Origin: JAAUTT01 sp963846585
GTDB taxonomy: Bacteria > Bacteroidota > Bacteroidia > Bacteroidales > JAAUTT01
Direction of reading: 5' to 3'
Length of the DNA: 64,000 bases
Assembly: GCA_963846585.1 (NCBI GenBank)
Contig: CAWJWO010000015.1
Span: forward strand, 496,001-560,000
The translations under genes were made by a program, and so were the position numbers. Below are positions 16,968-27,034 of the stretch, piece by piece. The stretch's first letter is position 1. Each line of letters begins with the position of its first letter. The notes under the pieces were generated by a model. It did not search any database. It saw nothing but the letters and a program-made list of their open reading frames with translations, and was not told where the DNA came from.

Positions 16968-18230
16968 CTAATTACCGGTTAAAAAATGGTTTAGCTTTGA
17001 AATAAATGTATTGATTTCGACAGGTTTTGCTATAACATCTTCGCATCCGGCTTTTAAACACTTATCCCTCACTTCATTAATTGAAAATGCAGTTAACGCA
17101 ATAATTGGAATTTCTTTTCTTGATTTTTTGATTTCGGAAGTAATTTCATATCCGTTTTTCTCCGGAAGTTTAATATCCATAAGTATCAAATCAATTTTAT
17201 TGATAGTCTCGCATAATCGCAAAGCCTGTTCTCCATCTTCGGCGTGCAGCAATTTAACCTGATAATTTTCCATAAGGGCTTCGATAAATTCAAAATTTAC
17301 CATATCGTCCTCAACTACAAGGATGACTTTATTTTTCCAATTTGGTTCAATTTTTTCATTTTCAATTATATGATAATGTTCAGTAGTATTGGCCAACGAT
17401 AAATTGTTAATGGTTTGGTGAACAGGCAAAGAGAAATAAAACTCAGTTCCTTTATCAATTTCGGAAGTGACCCACATTTTTCCGCCAAGCAATTCAATAA
17501 TTATTTTTGATATTGTAAGGCCTAACCCAATACCAACAAGACGTTGATGTGTAATATCTTCAAATTGCCAGAAATAGTCCAATAATAGTTCCAGATCATC
17601 CTTTCCCAGGCCAATGCCAGTATCAATAACATAAAAAACTATTGTTTCAGGATCTGTATAGTTATATCCAAATTTTATTAACCCTTTATTTGTATTTCGA
17701 ATGGAAAAAGACAGGATATTATTAAATATTTGTTGCAACCGTCCCGAATCTGTTTGAATTACACCCGTACTGTCAGAAACATTTTTCTCTAAAACAATAT
17801 CTACATGATCTTTACCAGTGGCCAGTTTTTTATAAAAAGTGACTGAATACACTTCATTAAGGAATTCATTAATATTTATATTATTGTATGCAAATTCGAT
17901 TTTCCCTGTTTCAATTTTTGATATTTCGATAATATCGTCAATTAATGATAATAACTGATGCCCTTTTTCATTAATAATTTTAATAAATTCAATTTTTTTA
18001 TCAGGGGATATACCTTCCATGCCTATTAACGAGGAAAACCCAATAATAGCATTCATCGGGGTTCTCACAGCATGAGACATGTTAGCCAAAAAAGCTGATT
18101 TAAAAGACTCGGAATGTATTACCTGTTCTCTTGTTTTTTGAAGTTCTTTTTCTATCCTTTTATTTTCCTGTTCTAAATCGTGAACACGTTTTTTGAGATC
18201 TTCATTAGATAATTCTTCATTTATCATCAC
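16968..18230 (-). CDS. hybrid histidine kinase with altered H-box (HA instead of HE)
   Basis: 420 residues, soluble. N-terminal coiled coil (about 5-40), HisKA with His53 in the sequence ANMSHAVRTPMN, HATPase (QIFNNILSFSIRN as N-box, VIDTGIGLG, RLVGIGLGLTIS), and a C-terminal receiver (EDDMVNFEF, phospho-Asp in LILMDIKLP, KPVE). The residue after the phospho-His is Ala where nearly all HisKA kinases have Glu or Asp, the general base for autophosphorylation; N-box and ATP-lid residues are also drifted. It may be a weak kinase or mainly a phosphatase/phosphorelay partner. Last gene of the chemotaxis-type operon. Confidence 0.85.
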   Translation of the reverse strand: MMINEELSNEDLKKRVHDLEQENKRIEKELQKTREQVIHSESFKSAFLANMSHAVRTPMNAIIGFSSLIGMEGISPDKKIEFIKIINEKGHQLLSLIDDIIEISKIETGKIEFAYNNININEFLNEVYSVTFYKKLATGKDHVDIVLEKNVSDSTGVIQTDSGRLQQIFNNILSFSIRNTNKGLIKFGYNYTDPETIVFYVIDTGIGLGKDDLELLLDYFWQFEDITHQRLVGIGLGLTISKIIIELLGGKMWVTSEIDKGTEFYFSLPVHQTINNLSLANTTEHYHIIENEKIEPNWKNKVILVVEDDMVNFEFIEALMENYQVKLLHAEDGEQALRLCETINKIDLILMDIKLPEKNGYEITSEIKKSRKEIPIIALTAFSINEVRDKCLKAGCEDVIAKPVEINTFISKLNHFLTGN

Positions 18231-18260
18231 ATTTTACTTTGATAGATTAAATTCAAAATT

Positions 18261-20543
18261 TTAAAACAATTCAACTTCGATATTTTGAATAAATGCTGTA
18301 AATGTGTGTTCATCATCTACTTTAGCTTCCGATAATAATATTAATACCGGTATATCAACACCGTCATGATTTGTAATTTTAACTTCCTTTCGTTGTCCAA
18401 TTAATTTATTTGCTCCTGAAGTAACTAGATTAGTGGTAAATTCATCATTTTTAATATTAACAGCTGAAAATAATGTCTTAATATTCATCCCTATAGCCTC
18501 TTTGCGTGGCAATCCCCACAGGTTTTCGGCTGCATGATTAAAAAATTCAATCCTGCCTTCCTGATTTATAGTGACAATTGCATCAAGTGCACCTTCAAGG
18601 GTACGTTCATTTCTGATCTTAATTTTTTCAACTTCTTTATATTGTTGTTCCATTTCAGCTTTAGCCTTGTCGAGTTTCCGGCTTAACTCTGCGCCTATCA
18701 TTCTAAGCTGTTCTTCCTGTAAACGAAGTTGTTCAGTTTGACGTTGTGATTCAATTTCCATGATTTTCTCCTTGGTAATTTCATTTGAAATGTAAATTAC
18801 CTTATTAACATCGCCATACATGTCGTGAACTGCACTTAAAGTCGTACGGAACCATTTTTCTTCTCCTGTTTTGGCTACATTTTTAAGCTGTCCCTGAAAA
18901 GCATGCCCAGAAATAACGTTCTCCCATACCTGACGAAATGTATTAATTTCTTCCCGGGGTGTAAAATCAAAAATTGATTTGTTTGACAATTCGTCAGATA
19001 CATAAAGCAAAGCATTTTTAAATTTCTCATTGCAGTCAATTATATCACCTTCCGGTGAAAATTCAGCTTTTAGGCTGGACCGGTTTAATGCATCAATTTG
19101 TGCTTCGAAATCAAGACTTTGTTTTTTCTGGTCTGTAGTATCAATTGCAAGAAACAATATTTTTTCCACGATGTTATGTTTTTTGACACAAGTGAAAGTT
19201 GCCATTGTCCATAAATCCTTGTTTTGTTTGGTTTGCAATTTTACATCGCCTTCAAAATGGTCTGATCCCTGAGTTAAACCATTCCAAATGTTATCAAACC
19301 ATTCCCTGTCTTTTTTATTAAAAAACATAGATATTGGTTTTCCTTCAACGTCAATTTCATCAACATAACCAAGTTTCTGAACAAATTTATTATTTGCATA
19401 TATCAATGTCCCGTCGGGTAAAAACTCTGCACGTATAAGAGTATGATTAACAGAGTTGGCAAAAGTTATAAATTTTTCATTCTGACGGGCTGCTTCTTCC
19501 TGTGTAGATTGAAGCTCTTCCATGTTTTGTCTCATTTGTTCTTCCTGAGTTGCTAAAATTTCTGCCTGGTGTCTTGATTCCTTTAGCAACTGAGTTGTAC
19601 GAAGGTTAATTTTAACCGTAGAAATTGTAGATGCAATACTTTCAGCTATTTTTTCAACAAAATCAATCTGAAAAGATTCGAATTTTCTGAATGAGGCAAG
19701 TTCAATAACACCATGTATTTCATCATTAATAATAAGCGGTACAATTAACAGGCTGTTAGGATTAGATTTACCCAATCCTGAAGTAATGTGAACATAATCG
19801 TCAGGTATTTCATTTAAATATATGGTATGCTTTTCGATTGCACTTGTTCCGATTAATCCGTCCCCCCATTCGATACTTTTGTTGGCAAATTTTTTACGGT
19901 CATATGCATAGCATGCACTCATTTCAAAATATTTATTACTGTTTTCGTCATGCAGAATAAAAAACCCTCCCTGATTAGCTTCAAGATATTTAACTAAATT
20001 ATTTATTATATTAAATGATAATTCCTTAATATTGTCGTTATTGTTTCTTAAAATTTCACCAAATTTAGCAAGCCCTTCTGCAATCCAATTTCGTTGTTCG
20101 TCTTCTTTCCGGCGCTGGATTTCATTAATTTTATTTTTTTTCAGGCTATCGCGCAAGTTAACAAGTGATTGACCCAGCTTATCCTTTTCTTCCTGAATTT
20201 CAAAATCAGCATCTAACTGATCATTAATTAAATTATTGGTAAATTCAAGAACTTTATTTGATTTCTGTATTTCATGAGTTAAATTTGATGTTAAGGACTC
20301 AAATATATGTCCTGTTTTAAATCCATAATAATACCCTGTTAATCCAATCAGCAACGGCATTAAATCCAATAAATAAAGAAATGGTATCTGGTAGTGGATA
20401 TATTTAATTCCTGATAAAGAAAAGGAATGATCAAAATATATTAGCCCCCAGCAATAAATTAGAAAAAGTATTAAAAGGCCAGATATTAGTCCATTTAAAA
20501 ACAAATATTTTGGATAATTTTTTGAGTCAATTTTATTATTCAT
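18261..20543 (-). CDS. membrane-anchored GAF/multi-PAS signalling protein without kinase domain
   Basis: 760 residues. Two transmembrane helices (about 15-35 and 52-70), a coiled coil, GAF domain (about 150-315, QGGFFILHDENS, SLLIVPLIINDEIHGVIEL), a helical segment with EEQMRQNMEELQSTQEEAARQ, then three PAS domains (about 355-465, 480-590, 640-755). It ends without kinase, cyclase or receiver output. Start ATG overlaps the cheB stop by 4 bp, so it is translationally coupled to chemotaxis genes and may be the operon's sensory input. The C-terminus reads EVELF, similar in form to the tails of two other proteins in the operon. Confidence 0.85.
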   Translation of the reverse strand: MNNKIDSKNYPKYLFLNGLISGLLILFLIYCWGLIYFDHSFSLSGIKYIHYQIPFLYLLDLMPLLIGLTGYYYGFKTGHIFESLTSNLTHEIQKSNKVLEFTNNLINDQLDADFEIQEEKDKLGQSLVNLRDSLKKNKINEIQRRKEDEQRNWIAEGLAKFGEILRNNNDNIKELSFNIINNLVKYLEANQGGFFILHDENSNKYFEMSACYAYDRKKFANKSIEWGDGLIGTSAIEKHTIYLNEIPDDYVHITSGLGKSNPNSLLIVPLIINDEIHGVIELASFRKFESFQIDFVEKIAESIASTISTVKINLRTTQLLKESRHQAEILATQEEQMRQNMEELQSTQEEAARQNEKFITFANSVNHTLIRAEFLPDGTLIYANNKFVQKLGYVDEIDVEGKPISMFFNKKDREWFDNIWNGLTQGSDHFEGDVKLQTKQNKDLWTMATFTCVKKHNIVEKILFLAIDTTDQKKQSLDFEAQIDALNRSSLKAEFSPEGDIIDCNEKFKNALLYVSDELSNKSIFDFTPREEINTFRQVWENVISGHAFQGQLKNVAKTGEEKWFRTTLSAVHDMYGDVNKVIYISNEITKEKIMEIESQRQTEQLRLQEEQLRMIGAELSRKLDKAKAEMEQQYKEVEKIKIRNERTLEGALDAIVTINQEGRIEFFNHAAENLWGLPRKEAIGMNIKTLFSAVNIKNDEFTTNLVTSGANKLIGQRKEVKITNHDGVDIPVLILLSEAKVDDEHTFTAFIQNIEVELF

Positions 20544-21628
20544 AGCGAAAACTGTTTATCCAACATTAAAGTATGACCTGCTATTTGTTCAATTGGCAGG
20601 ATTTTATCTACTGCCCCAAGCTTAATAGCTTCGTTAGGCATACCAAATACTATACAGGATTTTTCATCCTGGGCAATGGTTTTGGCCCCGACTTCCTTCA
20701 TTTCCTTTAGACCTGATGCTCCATCATCTCCCATTCCGGTCATGATAATTCCAATGGCATTGTTTCCTGCATACCGGGCAGTAGATCGAAACAAAACATC
20801 AACTGAAGGCCTGTGTCTATTTACCAGTGGCCCGTCCTTTATTTCAACATAATACTTAGCTCCGCTTCGTTTAAGCAACATATGATGGTTACCGGGAGCA
20901 ATTAACGCTCTTCCACGGTTAACAGGGTCTCCATTCTCAGCTTCTTTCACATTTATAGGGCAAATATCATTCAAACGGTCTGCAAAAGATTTGGTAAAAT
21001 TTTCAGGCATATGCTGAACTATAATGATACCAGGACAATCAACAGGCATAGCCTCCAAAAATATCCGCAATGCATCAGTTCCGCCTGTGGAAGCGCCAAC
21101 TGCCACAACTATTTCTGTAGTTTTAATCATGCTTGCATCAGATGGCACATACTTAGGTAAAATAGCATCTGCTGAAAATTTTGGCTGAACCGGAAAATCT
21201 AACATTGACATTGTACGTCTCCTTATTTTAGACATAGCTGCTGCTTTAACAGCATCACATAAACGAATTTTTGACTCTTCTATAAATTTTTTTGTATCCA
21301 CCTGAGGTTTTGCAAATATTTCCACTGCCCCATATTCCAGTGCACGTAAGGCTGTTTCAGTGCCGTGTGAAGTCAAACTTGAAATTATTACAACAGGAAT
21401 AGGATGTTGTGACATTATTTTTTTTAAAAATGTTAACCCATCCATACGAGGCATTTCAACATCCAAAGTTATTACATCCGGTACTTCCTGAGATATTTTT
21501 TTTGCAGCAAAGAACGGATCGGAGGCTGTTCCCATAACCTCGATTCCTGAATCTGAACTCAATATTGATTGTAGTGTCTGTCTAACAACAGCCGAATCAT
21601 CTACTATCAATACTTTAACCTTATTCAT
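20540..21628 (-). CDS. cheB: chemotaxis protein-glutamate methylesterase CheB
   Basis: Removes methyl groups from, or deamidates, chemoreceptor glutamates when phosphorylated by CheA. 362 residues: receiver domain with phospho-Asp56 (TLDVEMPRMDG), linker, and methylesterase domain with catalytic Ser in VGASTGGTDAL, His in IIVQHMPENF and Asp in TGMGDDGA. All catalytic residues are present. Its presence with CheR and CheD implies a methylated receptor somewhere in the genome, although none is recognisable in this operon. Confidence 0.97.
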   Translation of the reverse strand: MNKVKVLIVDDSAVVRQTLQSILSSDSGIEVMGTASDPFFAAKKISQEVPDVITLDVEMPRMDGLTFLKKIMSQHPIPVVIISSLTSHGTETALRALEYGAVEIFAKPQVDTKKFIEESKIRLCDAVKAAAMSKIRRRTMSMLDFPVQPKFSADAILPKYVPSDASMIKTTEIVVAVGASTGGTDALRIFLEAMPVDCPGIIIVQHMPENFTKSFADRLNDICPINVKEAENGDPVNRGRALIAPGNHHMLLKRSGAKYYVEIKDGPLVNRHRPSVDVLFRSTARYAGNNAIGIIMTGMGDDGASGLKEMKEVGAKTIAQDEKSCIVFGMPNEAIKLGAVDKILPIEQIAGHTLMLDKQFSL

Positions 21629-21670
21629 ATATAATTTTCAAGAATGCATAAAAACTAAATATATCTTAAA

Positions 21671-22144
21671 TTATTCCAAAGCCTTCTGAACATATTTTTG
21701 CCGGACATCTCCTGTTGAAGTAAAAAATTCAATTTTTCGTCCTAATTTGCCTCCAACACTGGAACTTATTATTGGAATTTTATATTCATCAAGAGTTTGC
21801 CTCGCTACTTCTATGTTTCGTATTCCTATATGGAATTGGACTACTTTGGTTTCAATGACTTCACCGCCTCCGAATATCTTTGCCTTCAGATTTGATTTAT
21901 TACAACCTATAGATACAAGTTTATCAATAAGTTTCTCAATAGCAATATTTCCATATTTAGGTGACGCCAATCCTGTTCCATTCCAATAAGGTAACATGAA
22001 ATGATTCATTCCTCCGAAGGAAGTTACAGGGTCAAATAAACAAACTGCTATACATGAACCTAATACAGTATTAATTTGATATGGTGTCTTGCTAAAAAAT
22101 AATTCAGCAGGATACAAAAAATGTACTGGCAAATTCTCCATCAC
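21671..22144 (-). CDS. cheD: chemoreceptor glutamine deamidase CheD
   Basis: 157 residues. Deamidates specific receptor glutamines to glutamates. The catalytic Cys is in TVLGSCIAVCL, the His in GGMNHFMLP, and the AKIFGGGEVI segment and IKFFTSTG-like C-terminus complete the family pattern. It lies between the degenerate kinase and cheB, 42 bp upstream of cheB. Confidence 0.95.
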   Translation of the reverse strand: MMENLPVHFLYPAELFFSKTPYQINTVLGSCIAVCLFDPVTSFGGMNHFMLPYWNGTGLASPKYGNIAIEKLIDKLVSIGCNKSNLKAKIFGGGEVIETKVVQFHIGIRNIEVARQTLDEYKIPIISSSVGGKLGRKIEFFTSTGDVRQKYVQKALE

Positions 22145-22150
22145 CCTTAG

Positions 22151-23047
22151 TTAAAATACTTCTTCCTCGTCGAATAAAAATTCATTACCGTCGGTTGAGA
22201 AACCAGCAATATCTGAAATTGCTTCAGGAATTGCTATAATAAATTTACTTCCTTTGCCAATTTCACTTTTTATTTCAATATCACCTTTTAATAAATCCAA
22301 AATAGCCTTATTAATTGATAATCCCAATCCATGTCCCCTGTTAAGCGAATTTATACCTGAATCGAGCCGTTTAAAGCGGTCGAAAATTTTCTTTTGGTTA
22401 TCGCCCGTCAAGCCTGTTCCGAAATCTTCAACACTAATTTTCAATGTTGATTTTTCCATCCAGGTTTTAATACCAATAACCTGCTTTTCAAAACTAAATT
22501 TTATAGCATTGCTAAGCAGGTTAGATAAAATTAACCTCATTTTTTCTGGGTCAGTTTTAAAATAAAATGTGCTCCCAATTGAAGGAGTTATATTAAATTC
22601 AAAATTAAAATCCAGGAATTTTTTTCTTGCTTCAAACCTGAATGATTCCAATACATTACAAATTAATGTTTTAATATCTACATTTAAGATTTCCGGATAT
22701 ATTTCCCCAGCCTCAATTTTTGCAGCGACAAAAATATTGCGTAACTGAAAATCAAGGTTAAATGCCTCAGAGTGGATTAAAGCAACCATTGAAATTACAG
22801 TTTTCCAATCTTCTTTTTTTACTGAAAGGATATGTTTTGCTAATCCAAGAATGGAGGTAAAAGGATTTATTATTTCATTTGTTATATTTGAAATAAAATG
22901 GCTCTTTAATGATTCTGATTCTTCGAGCTTTTTATTTACAACTTGTAATTCTCTGTTAAGTTCTTGTAATTCTTTGAGAGAATCCCGATTTACGCGAAAA
23001 CGGTTACGTAATTCGATAATTAATTCTTCATCGGTAAGTTTGCTCAT
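22151..23047 (-). CDS. degenerate histidine kinase lacking the phospho-accepting His
   Basis: 298 residues, soluble. A short N-terminal coiled coil (about 20-48) precedes a HisKA-like helix in which the H-box reads FISNITNEIINPF: Asn57 stands where the phosphorylated His should be. The HATPase domain looks intact, with NLLSNAIKFS (N-box), VEDFGTGL (G1), and GHGLGLSINKAI (G2). It could therefore bind ATP without autophosphorylating at the normal site, acting as a scaffold, an ATP sensor or a regulator of CheA. The acidic C-terminus ends DEEEVF. Six base pairs separate it from cheD. Confidence 0.85.
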   Translation of the reverse strand: MSKLTDEELIIELRNRFRVNRDSLKELQELNRELQVVNKKLEESESLKSHFISNITNEIINPFTSILGLAKHILSVKKEDWKTVISMVALIHSEAFNLDFQLRNIFVAAKIEAGEIYPEILNVDIKTLICNVLESFRFEARKKFLDFNFEFNITPSIGSTFYFKTDPEKMRLILSNLLSNAIKFSFEKQVIGIKTWMEKSTLKISVEDFGTGLTGDNQKKIFDRFKRLDSGINSLNRGHGLGLSINKAILDLLKGDIEIKSEIGKGSKFIIAIPEAISDIAGFSTDGNEFLFDEEEVF

Positions 23048-23160
23048 AGTTCATATATATTAAAATCAAAAATTTAGAAATTTTAAAGATTCGATTAGCA
23101 AGAATATCTATTATTTGAATATACAAAATATTATTAAAGTTTACAACTGTTTCAATATCT

Positions 23161-24030
23161 TCATATTTTTCTGAAAATGGTAGGTTTTAATTGCTGGAGT
23201 GGTACATTAAAATTAGTAATTGATTCTGAATGTCCCAGGAAAAAAAAGCCATTGTGTTTAAGTTTTGAACAAAGTTTATTAATGACACGTTCCTGAGTTT
23301 CCCTGTCAAAATAAATAAGAACATTCCTGCAAAAAATAATATCAAAATTATCGGAAATATTATAATTATCGTCCATAAAATTTAACCTCTGAAATCTTAT
23401 TCTTGCCCGCAAATCAGGGATTAATCTAACAGTTGGATTTATACGATCTTTACTTTTAAGCAGGTATCGTTTTTTAAGATATAATGGTAATACTTCTATT
23501 CTGGCCTCTTTATATATCCCTTCAACCGCATGTTTCAACATCCTTGTTGAAATGTCTGTTGCTAATATATTATAATCCAATACATTACCTGAATTAAGTA
23601 CAAATTCACTAACAGACATAGCAATAGTGTAAGGTTCTTCACCACTTGAACAACCGGCACTCCATATTTTAACCAAACGGTTTGGATGAGTTCCGGATAT
23701 TAATTCGGGCAGTATATTTGAATGAAGATAATCAAAATGAACAGGTTCGCGAAAAAAGTCCGTTTTATTTGTACTTACCATATCGATCATGTGAATTACC
23801 TCTGTTTGCTGTCCTTCTTTGCTGAACAGGTATTCAACATAATCCTTATAAGTAGTCATTGATAACTCACGTAAACGTTTATGGAGCCTGCTTTGCAACA
23901 TGGTTCTTTTAACATCAGGCATTTTAATTCCATACTCATTATAAATAAAACTACTTAACCGTTTAAAATCATCATTCGATAAAACGGCTTTATATATTTC
24001 GCTAAGATTAACTTCTTGTTTATCATCCAT
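23161..24030 (-). CDS. cheR: chemotaxis protein methyltransferase CheR
   Basis: 289 residues. SAM-dependent methylation of receptor glutamates. Shows the CheR N-terminal helical domain (RLSSFIYNEYGIKM), TNKTDFFREPVHF, SAM motif SAGCSSGEEPYTIAM, LATDISTRML, and FDIIFCRNVLIYFD. No TPR or extra C-terminal domain, so it is the simple type. Located between cheW and the degenerate kinase. Confidence 0.96.
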   Translation of the reverse strand: MDDKQEVNLSEIYKAVLSNDDFKRLSSFIYNEYGIKMPDVKRTMLQSRLHKRLRELSMTTYKDYVEYLFSKEGQQTEVIHMIDMVSTNKTDFFREPVHFDYLHSNILPELISGTHPNRLVKIWSAGCSSGEEPYTIAMSVSEFVLNSGNVLDYNILATDISTRMLKHAVEGIYKEARIEVLPLYLKKRYLLKSKDRINPTVRLIPDLRARIRFQRLNFMDDNYNISDNFDIIFCRNVLIYFDRETQERVINKLCSKLKHNGFFFLGHSESITNFNVPLQQLKPTIFRKI

Positions 24031-24048
24031 TACACCTAAAAGTCTGAT

Positions 24049-24546
24049 TTATTCTTCGGATTGAATTTCTCCTGAAGAATCTTTCAATAACGATAATTCA
24101 GAACTGGAAAATATTAAATCCATATTTAGTAACATTATAAAATCATCGTTAATTTTAGCAATACCTTCAATAAACTCACTTTTGTATTTACTTCCGATAC
24201 TTGGGGGCGGCAGAATCTGAGTATCTTCAATTTCAAGTACTTCATGCACCGAATCGACCAATGCCCCAACATGAACTATTTCGCCGTTCATATCTATATC
24301 TAATACTAGTATACATGTATTAGGAGTGTATACGGTTTCCCCCATATCAAATTTAATTCGTGTATCAATCAATGGAAGAACTGAGCCTCTTAAATTAATA
24401 ACGCCTTTCATATATACAGGAGCTTTAGGTACCTTTGTTATTTTGGTTATTTCCAATATATTAAGAACTTTAGATACATTTGCTCCAAATATTTCTTCTC
24501 CAAGTTTAAAAGATAAATAGGAGTTAACTTTTGTAGCATCTTTCAT
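24049..24546 (-). CDS. cheW: chemotaxis coupling protein CheW
   Basis: 165 residues, two SH3-like subdomains that couple CheA to receptors. Features: YLSFKLGEEIFGANVSKVLNIL at the start, ITKVPKAPVYMKGVINLRGSVLPLIDTRIKF, and VGALVDSVHEVLEIE. Its start overlaps the cheA stop by 4 bp, showing translational coupling. Confidence 0.96.
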   Translation of the reverse strand: MKDATKVNSYLSFKLGEEIFGANVSKVLNILEITKITKVPKAPVYMKGVINLRGSVLPLIDTRIKFDMGETVYTPNTCILVLDIDMNGEIVHVGALVDSVHEVLEIEDTQILPPPSIGSKYKSEFIEGIAKINDDFIMLLNMDLIFSSSELSLLKDSSGEIQSEE

Positions 24547-26603
24547 TTATTGTCCTCCATGATTAATGTATTGTATGCGAAGTGTTTAATTGCTTTATTT
24601 GTATCCATTACAAGAGCTATTGTACCATCGCCAAGAATAGTAGCCCCTGAAATTATTTCCTGTTTTTTATAGTGTTTGCCCAAAGGCTTTAAAACTGCCT
24701 GATATTCACCAATAACATTATCTATTGCAAAGCCCACCCTTTTCTCTTCATATTTAACAACAATGATTTGTTCATACTTTTCTTTATTTTCATCAAGCCC
24801 AAATTCGGATCGAAGGTAAAAGAACGGAACTTGTTCTTTATCTAATACAATAGTATTATTAAAGGCTTTCATAAGAATTGTATGTTCCACTGCATATATT
24901 TTATCAATAACAGTTAATGGAATAACAAAGAAAGTGTCATCAATTTTTACCAGCAATCCGTCAATTATTGATAATGTAAGCGGTAACCTTATAGTCAGGG
25001 TAGTACCAACGTTAATTTCTGAATCAACATCAACCTCCCCTCTGATATCTGCAATTTTTCGTTTTACAACATCCATTCCAACTCCTCTGCCAGAAACGTC
25101 AGTAATGGTTGCTGCTGTTGAGAATCCGGGTATAAAAATTAAATCGAGGATTTCTTTTTTTGTTAGAGCAATTTCCGGATTGATTAATCCTTTTTGAATG
25201 GCTTTTAACCTTATTACATTAGGATCGATTCCTGCTCCATCGTCAAAAATCTGAATAATTACATTTGCGCCTGAATAAAATGCTTTTAAAACTATTTTAC
25301 CTTGTTCAGGTTTTCCCTGGCTTATTCTAACATTAGGGAGCTCAATTCCATGATCTAAACTATTACGCAATATATGCATAATAGGATCAGTAAGATTTTC
25401 GATTATTGTTTTGTCCAATTCAGTATCAGTTCCTTCAGCTTCAAAAATAACATCCTTTTTTAATTCTTTTGAAAGGTCTCTTATTAATCTCTGGAACCTT
25501 GTAAGCATATTTTCAATCGGGATTAATACAATACTGAATGCATTGTCCCTTAGTTGCCTTGAAAGTTTCTGGACATTTTCGGCAATACCTATTAATTCGG
25601 GATTACCTTCGTTTTCAGCAAATAAAGTAAGTTGTGCCTGTGTCGTTACAAGTTCACTAACAAGATTCATAAGTTGATCGAGTTTATCAGAAGCAACACG
25701 AATACTTGAAATAGTTTGATCTTTAGAGATAACTGCAACTTTTTCTTCTTTACCTTTTTGAATAATTTTAGTATCAGGAGTCGAAATGTTATTGACAAAA
25801 TCCTGCAACTCAGCGAAGCCAATTTCTTTCTGATTCTTTTTTATTTCATTAACCAACTCATTAAATGGTTGCAATTTAATAATATTATATTCACATATTA
25901 AATTTACCTGTAACAAACATTCGTCTTCGACAAAAATAAATACATCAGTAATTGCATTGATTCCTGCATCAGTAGAAATAAAAATTTCCCATGTAGTGTA
26001 ACATTTATTTTGGTCAAATTCATATAAAACGGGTATTTTCTTTGTAATTGGAACTGATATACAATCTCCTAAGGTATGTAATTCATCAATAAGGAATAAT
26101 GGGTTGGTACCATTATTCATTATTTCTTCATTTGGTTGGAATAAAATATAATATGTTTTTGATTGAGCATTGGAAACCCGTTCGTTTTGATTTTTTTGAA
26201 TTTCCGGTTTATTTATAGTTTGAGATATATTAACAAATTCATCTATCTGATTAATAAGTGTATGATGTTGTTGCATTATTTCTTCTGAAAAATCAACATT
26301 TTCAGTTAATAAGGCTGTAAGGTGATCAACAGATTTTAGGGTTAAGTTTAATAATTCATTAGTTATTAATATTTTATCTGTTCTAACCAGATCATAAATG
26401 GTTTCGAGGTTATGTGTAAATTCAGTAATTTTTTCAAAGCCGAACATAGCTCCACTGCCTTTTAAAGAGTGTAAAGCTCTGAATACTCTTTCAATAAGTG
26501 GCTTATCACCGGGGCTTTGTTCAAGAATCAATAAAGCCTGTTCAATATCCTGAATATGCTCTGTTGCTTCTTCAATAAATTTCTTTTTAAAATTGTCAAT
26601 CAT
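24543..26603 (-). CDS. cheA: chemotaxis histidine kinase CheA
   Basis: 686 residues. P1 Hpt domain with His45 (FRALHSLKGSGAMFGF); a middle region (about 130-270) in the place of P2; P3 dimerisation helix (ASDKLDQLMNLVSELV); P4 kinase with ILRNSLDHGIE, DDGAGIDP and VSGRGVGMDVV; P5 CheW-like domain (about 545-680). Complete and apparently active. It phosphorylates CheB and one or both stand-alone receivers here. Overlaps the CheY gene upstream and cheW downstream by 4 bp each. Confidence 0.96.
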   Translation of the reverse strand: MIDNFKKKFIEEATEHIQDIEQALLILEQSPGDKPLIERVFRALHSLKGSGAMFGFEKITEFTHNLETIYDLVRTDKILITNELLNLTLKSVDHLTALLTENVDFSEEIMQQHHTLINQIDEFVNISQTINKPEIQKNQNERVSNAQSKTYYILFQPNEEIMNNGTNPLFLIDELHTLGDCISVPITKKIPVLYEFDQNKCYTTWEIFISTDAGINAITDVFIFVEDECLLQVNLICEYNIIKLQPFNELVNEIKKNQKEIGFAELQDFVNNISTPDTKIIQKGKEEKVAVISKDQTISSIRVASDKLDQLMNLVSELVTTQAQLTLFAENEGNPELIGIAENVQKLSRQLRDNAFSIVLIPIENMLTRFQRLIRDLSKELKKDVIFEAEGTDTELDKTIIENLTDPIMHILRNSLDHGIELPNVRISQGKPEQGKIVLKAFYSGANVIIQIFDDGAGIDPNVIRLKAIQKGLINPEIALTKKEILDLIFIPGFSTAATITDVSGRGVGMDVVKRKIADIRGEVDVDSEINVGTTLTIRLPLTLSIIDGLLVKIDDTFFVIPLTVIDKIYAVEHTILMKAFNNTIVLDKEQVPFFYLRSEFGLDENKEKYEQIIVVKYEEKRVGFAIDNVIGEYQAVLKPLGKHYKKQEIISGATILGDGTIALVMDTNKAIKHFAYNTLIMEDNK

Positions 26604-26965
26604 CTTAATACTTTATTAATAGCCTCAATTAACTTAGCAGGAACAAAAGGTTTAATTATCCAACCTGTAGCACCGGCTTCCTTAGCTTCCATTTTTTTTG
26701 CAGCTTGTGATTCGGTAGTTAAAAACAAAATGGGTATTCTTAGATAATCAGGCAAAGCTCTTACCTCTTTAATTAAACCTATTCCATCCATCACCGGCAT
26801 ATGTAAATCGGTAATTATTAAATCGATTTTAGTTCCATCGAGAAATTTTAGGGCGTCTTTGCCATCAACGCCAACTAAAACATTATATCCTTCATGCTCA
26901 AGAGTAAAACTAACTACTTCTCTGATACTTTCCGAATCGTCGACAATTAATATTGTTTTAGTCAT
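26600..26965 (-). CDS. CheY-type response regulator
   Basis: 121-residue single receiver. Acid pocket VDDSES (9-14), phospho-Asp53 (LIITDLHMP), signalling Thr in FLTTES, Lys in IIKPF. Directly upstream of cheA with a 4-bp overlap, so the most likely CheY of this system. No flagellar motor gene is nearby, so the output may be gliding, pili or a non-motility target. Confidence 0.93.
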   Translation of the reverse strand: MTKTILIVDDSESIREVVSFTLEHEGYNVLVGVDGKDALKFLDGTKIDLIITDLHMPVMDGIGLIKEVRALPDYLRIPILFLTTESQAAKKMEAKEAGATGWIIKPFVPAKLIEAINKVLR

Positions 26966-27034
26966 AAGGTTTATACAATATGTTAATAATTATAATATAA
27001 TTTAATTCTTTAAGTAGGCACTTTATCACAAACA

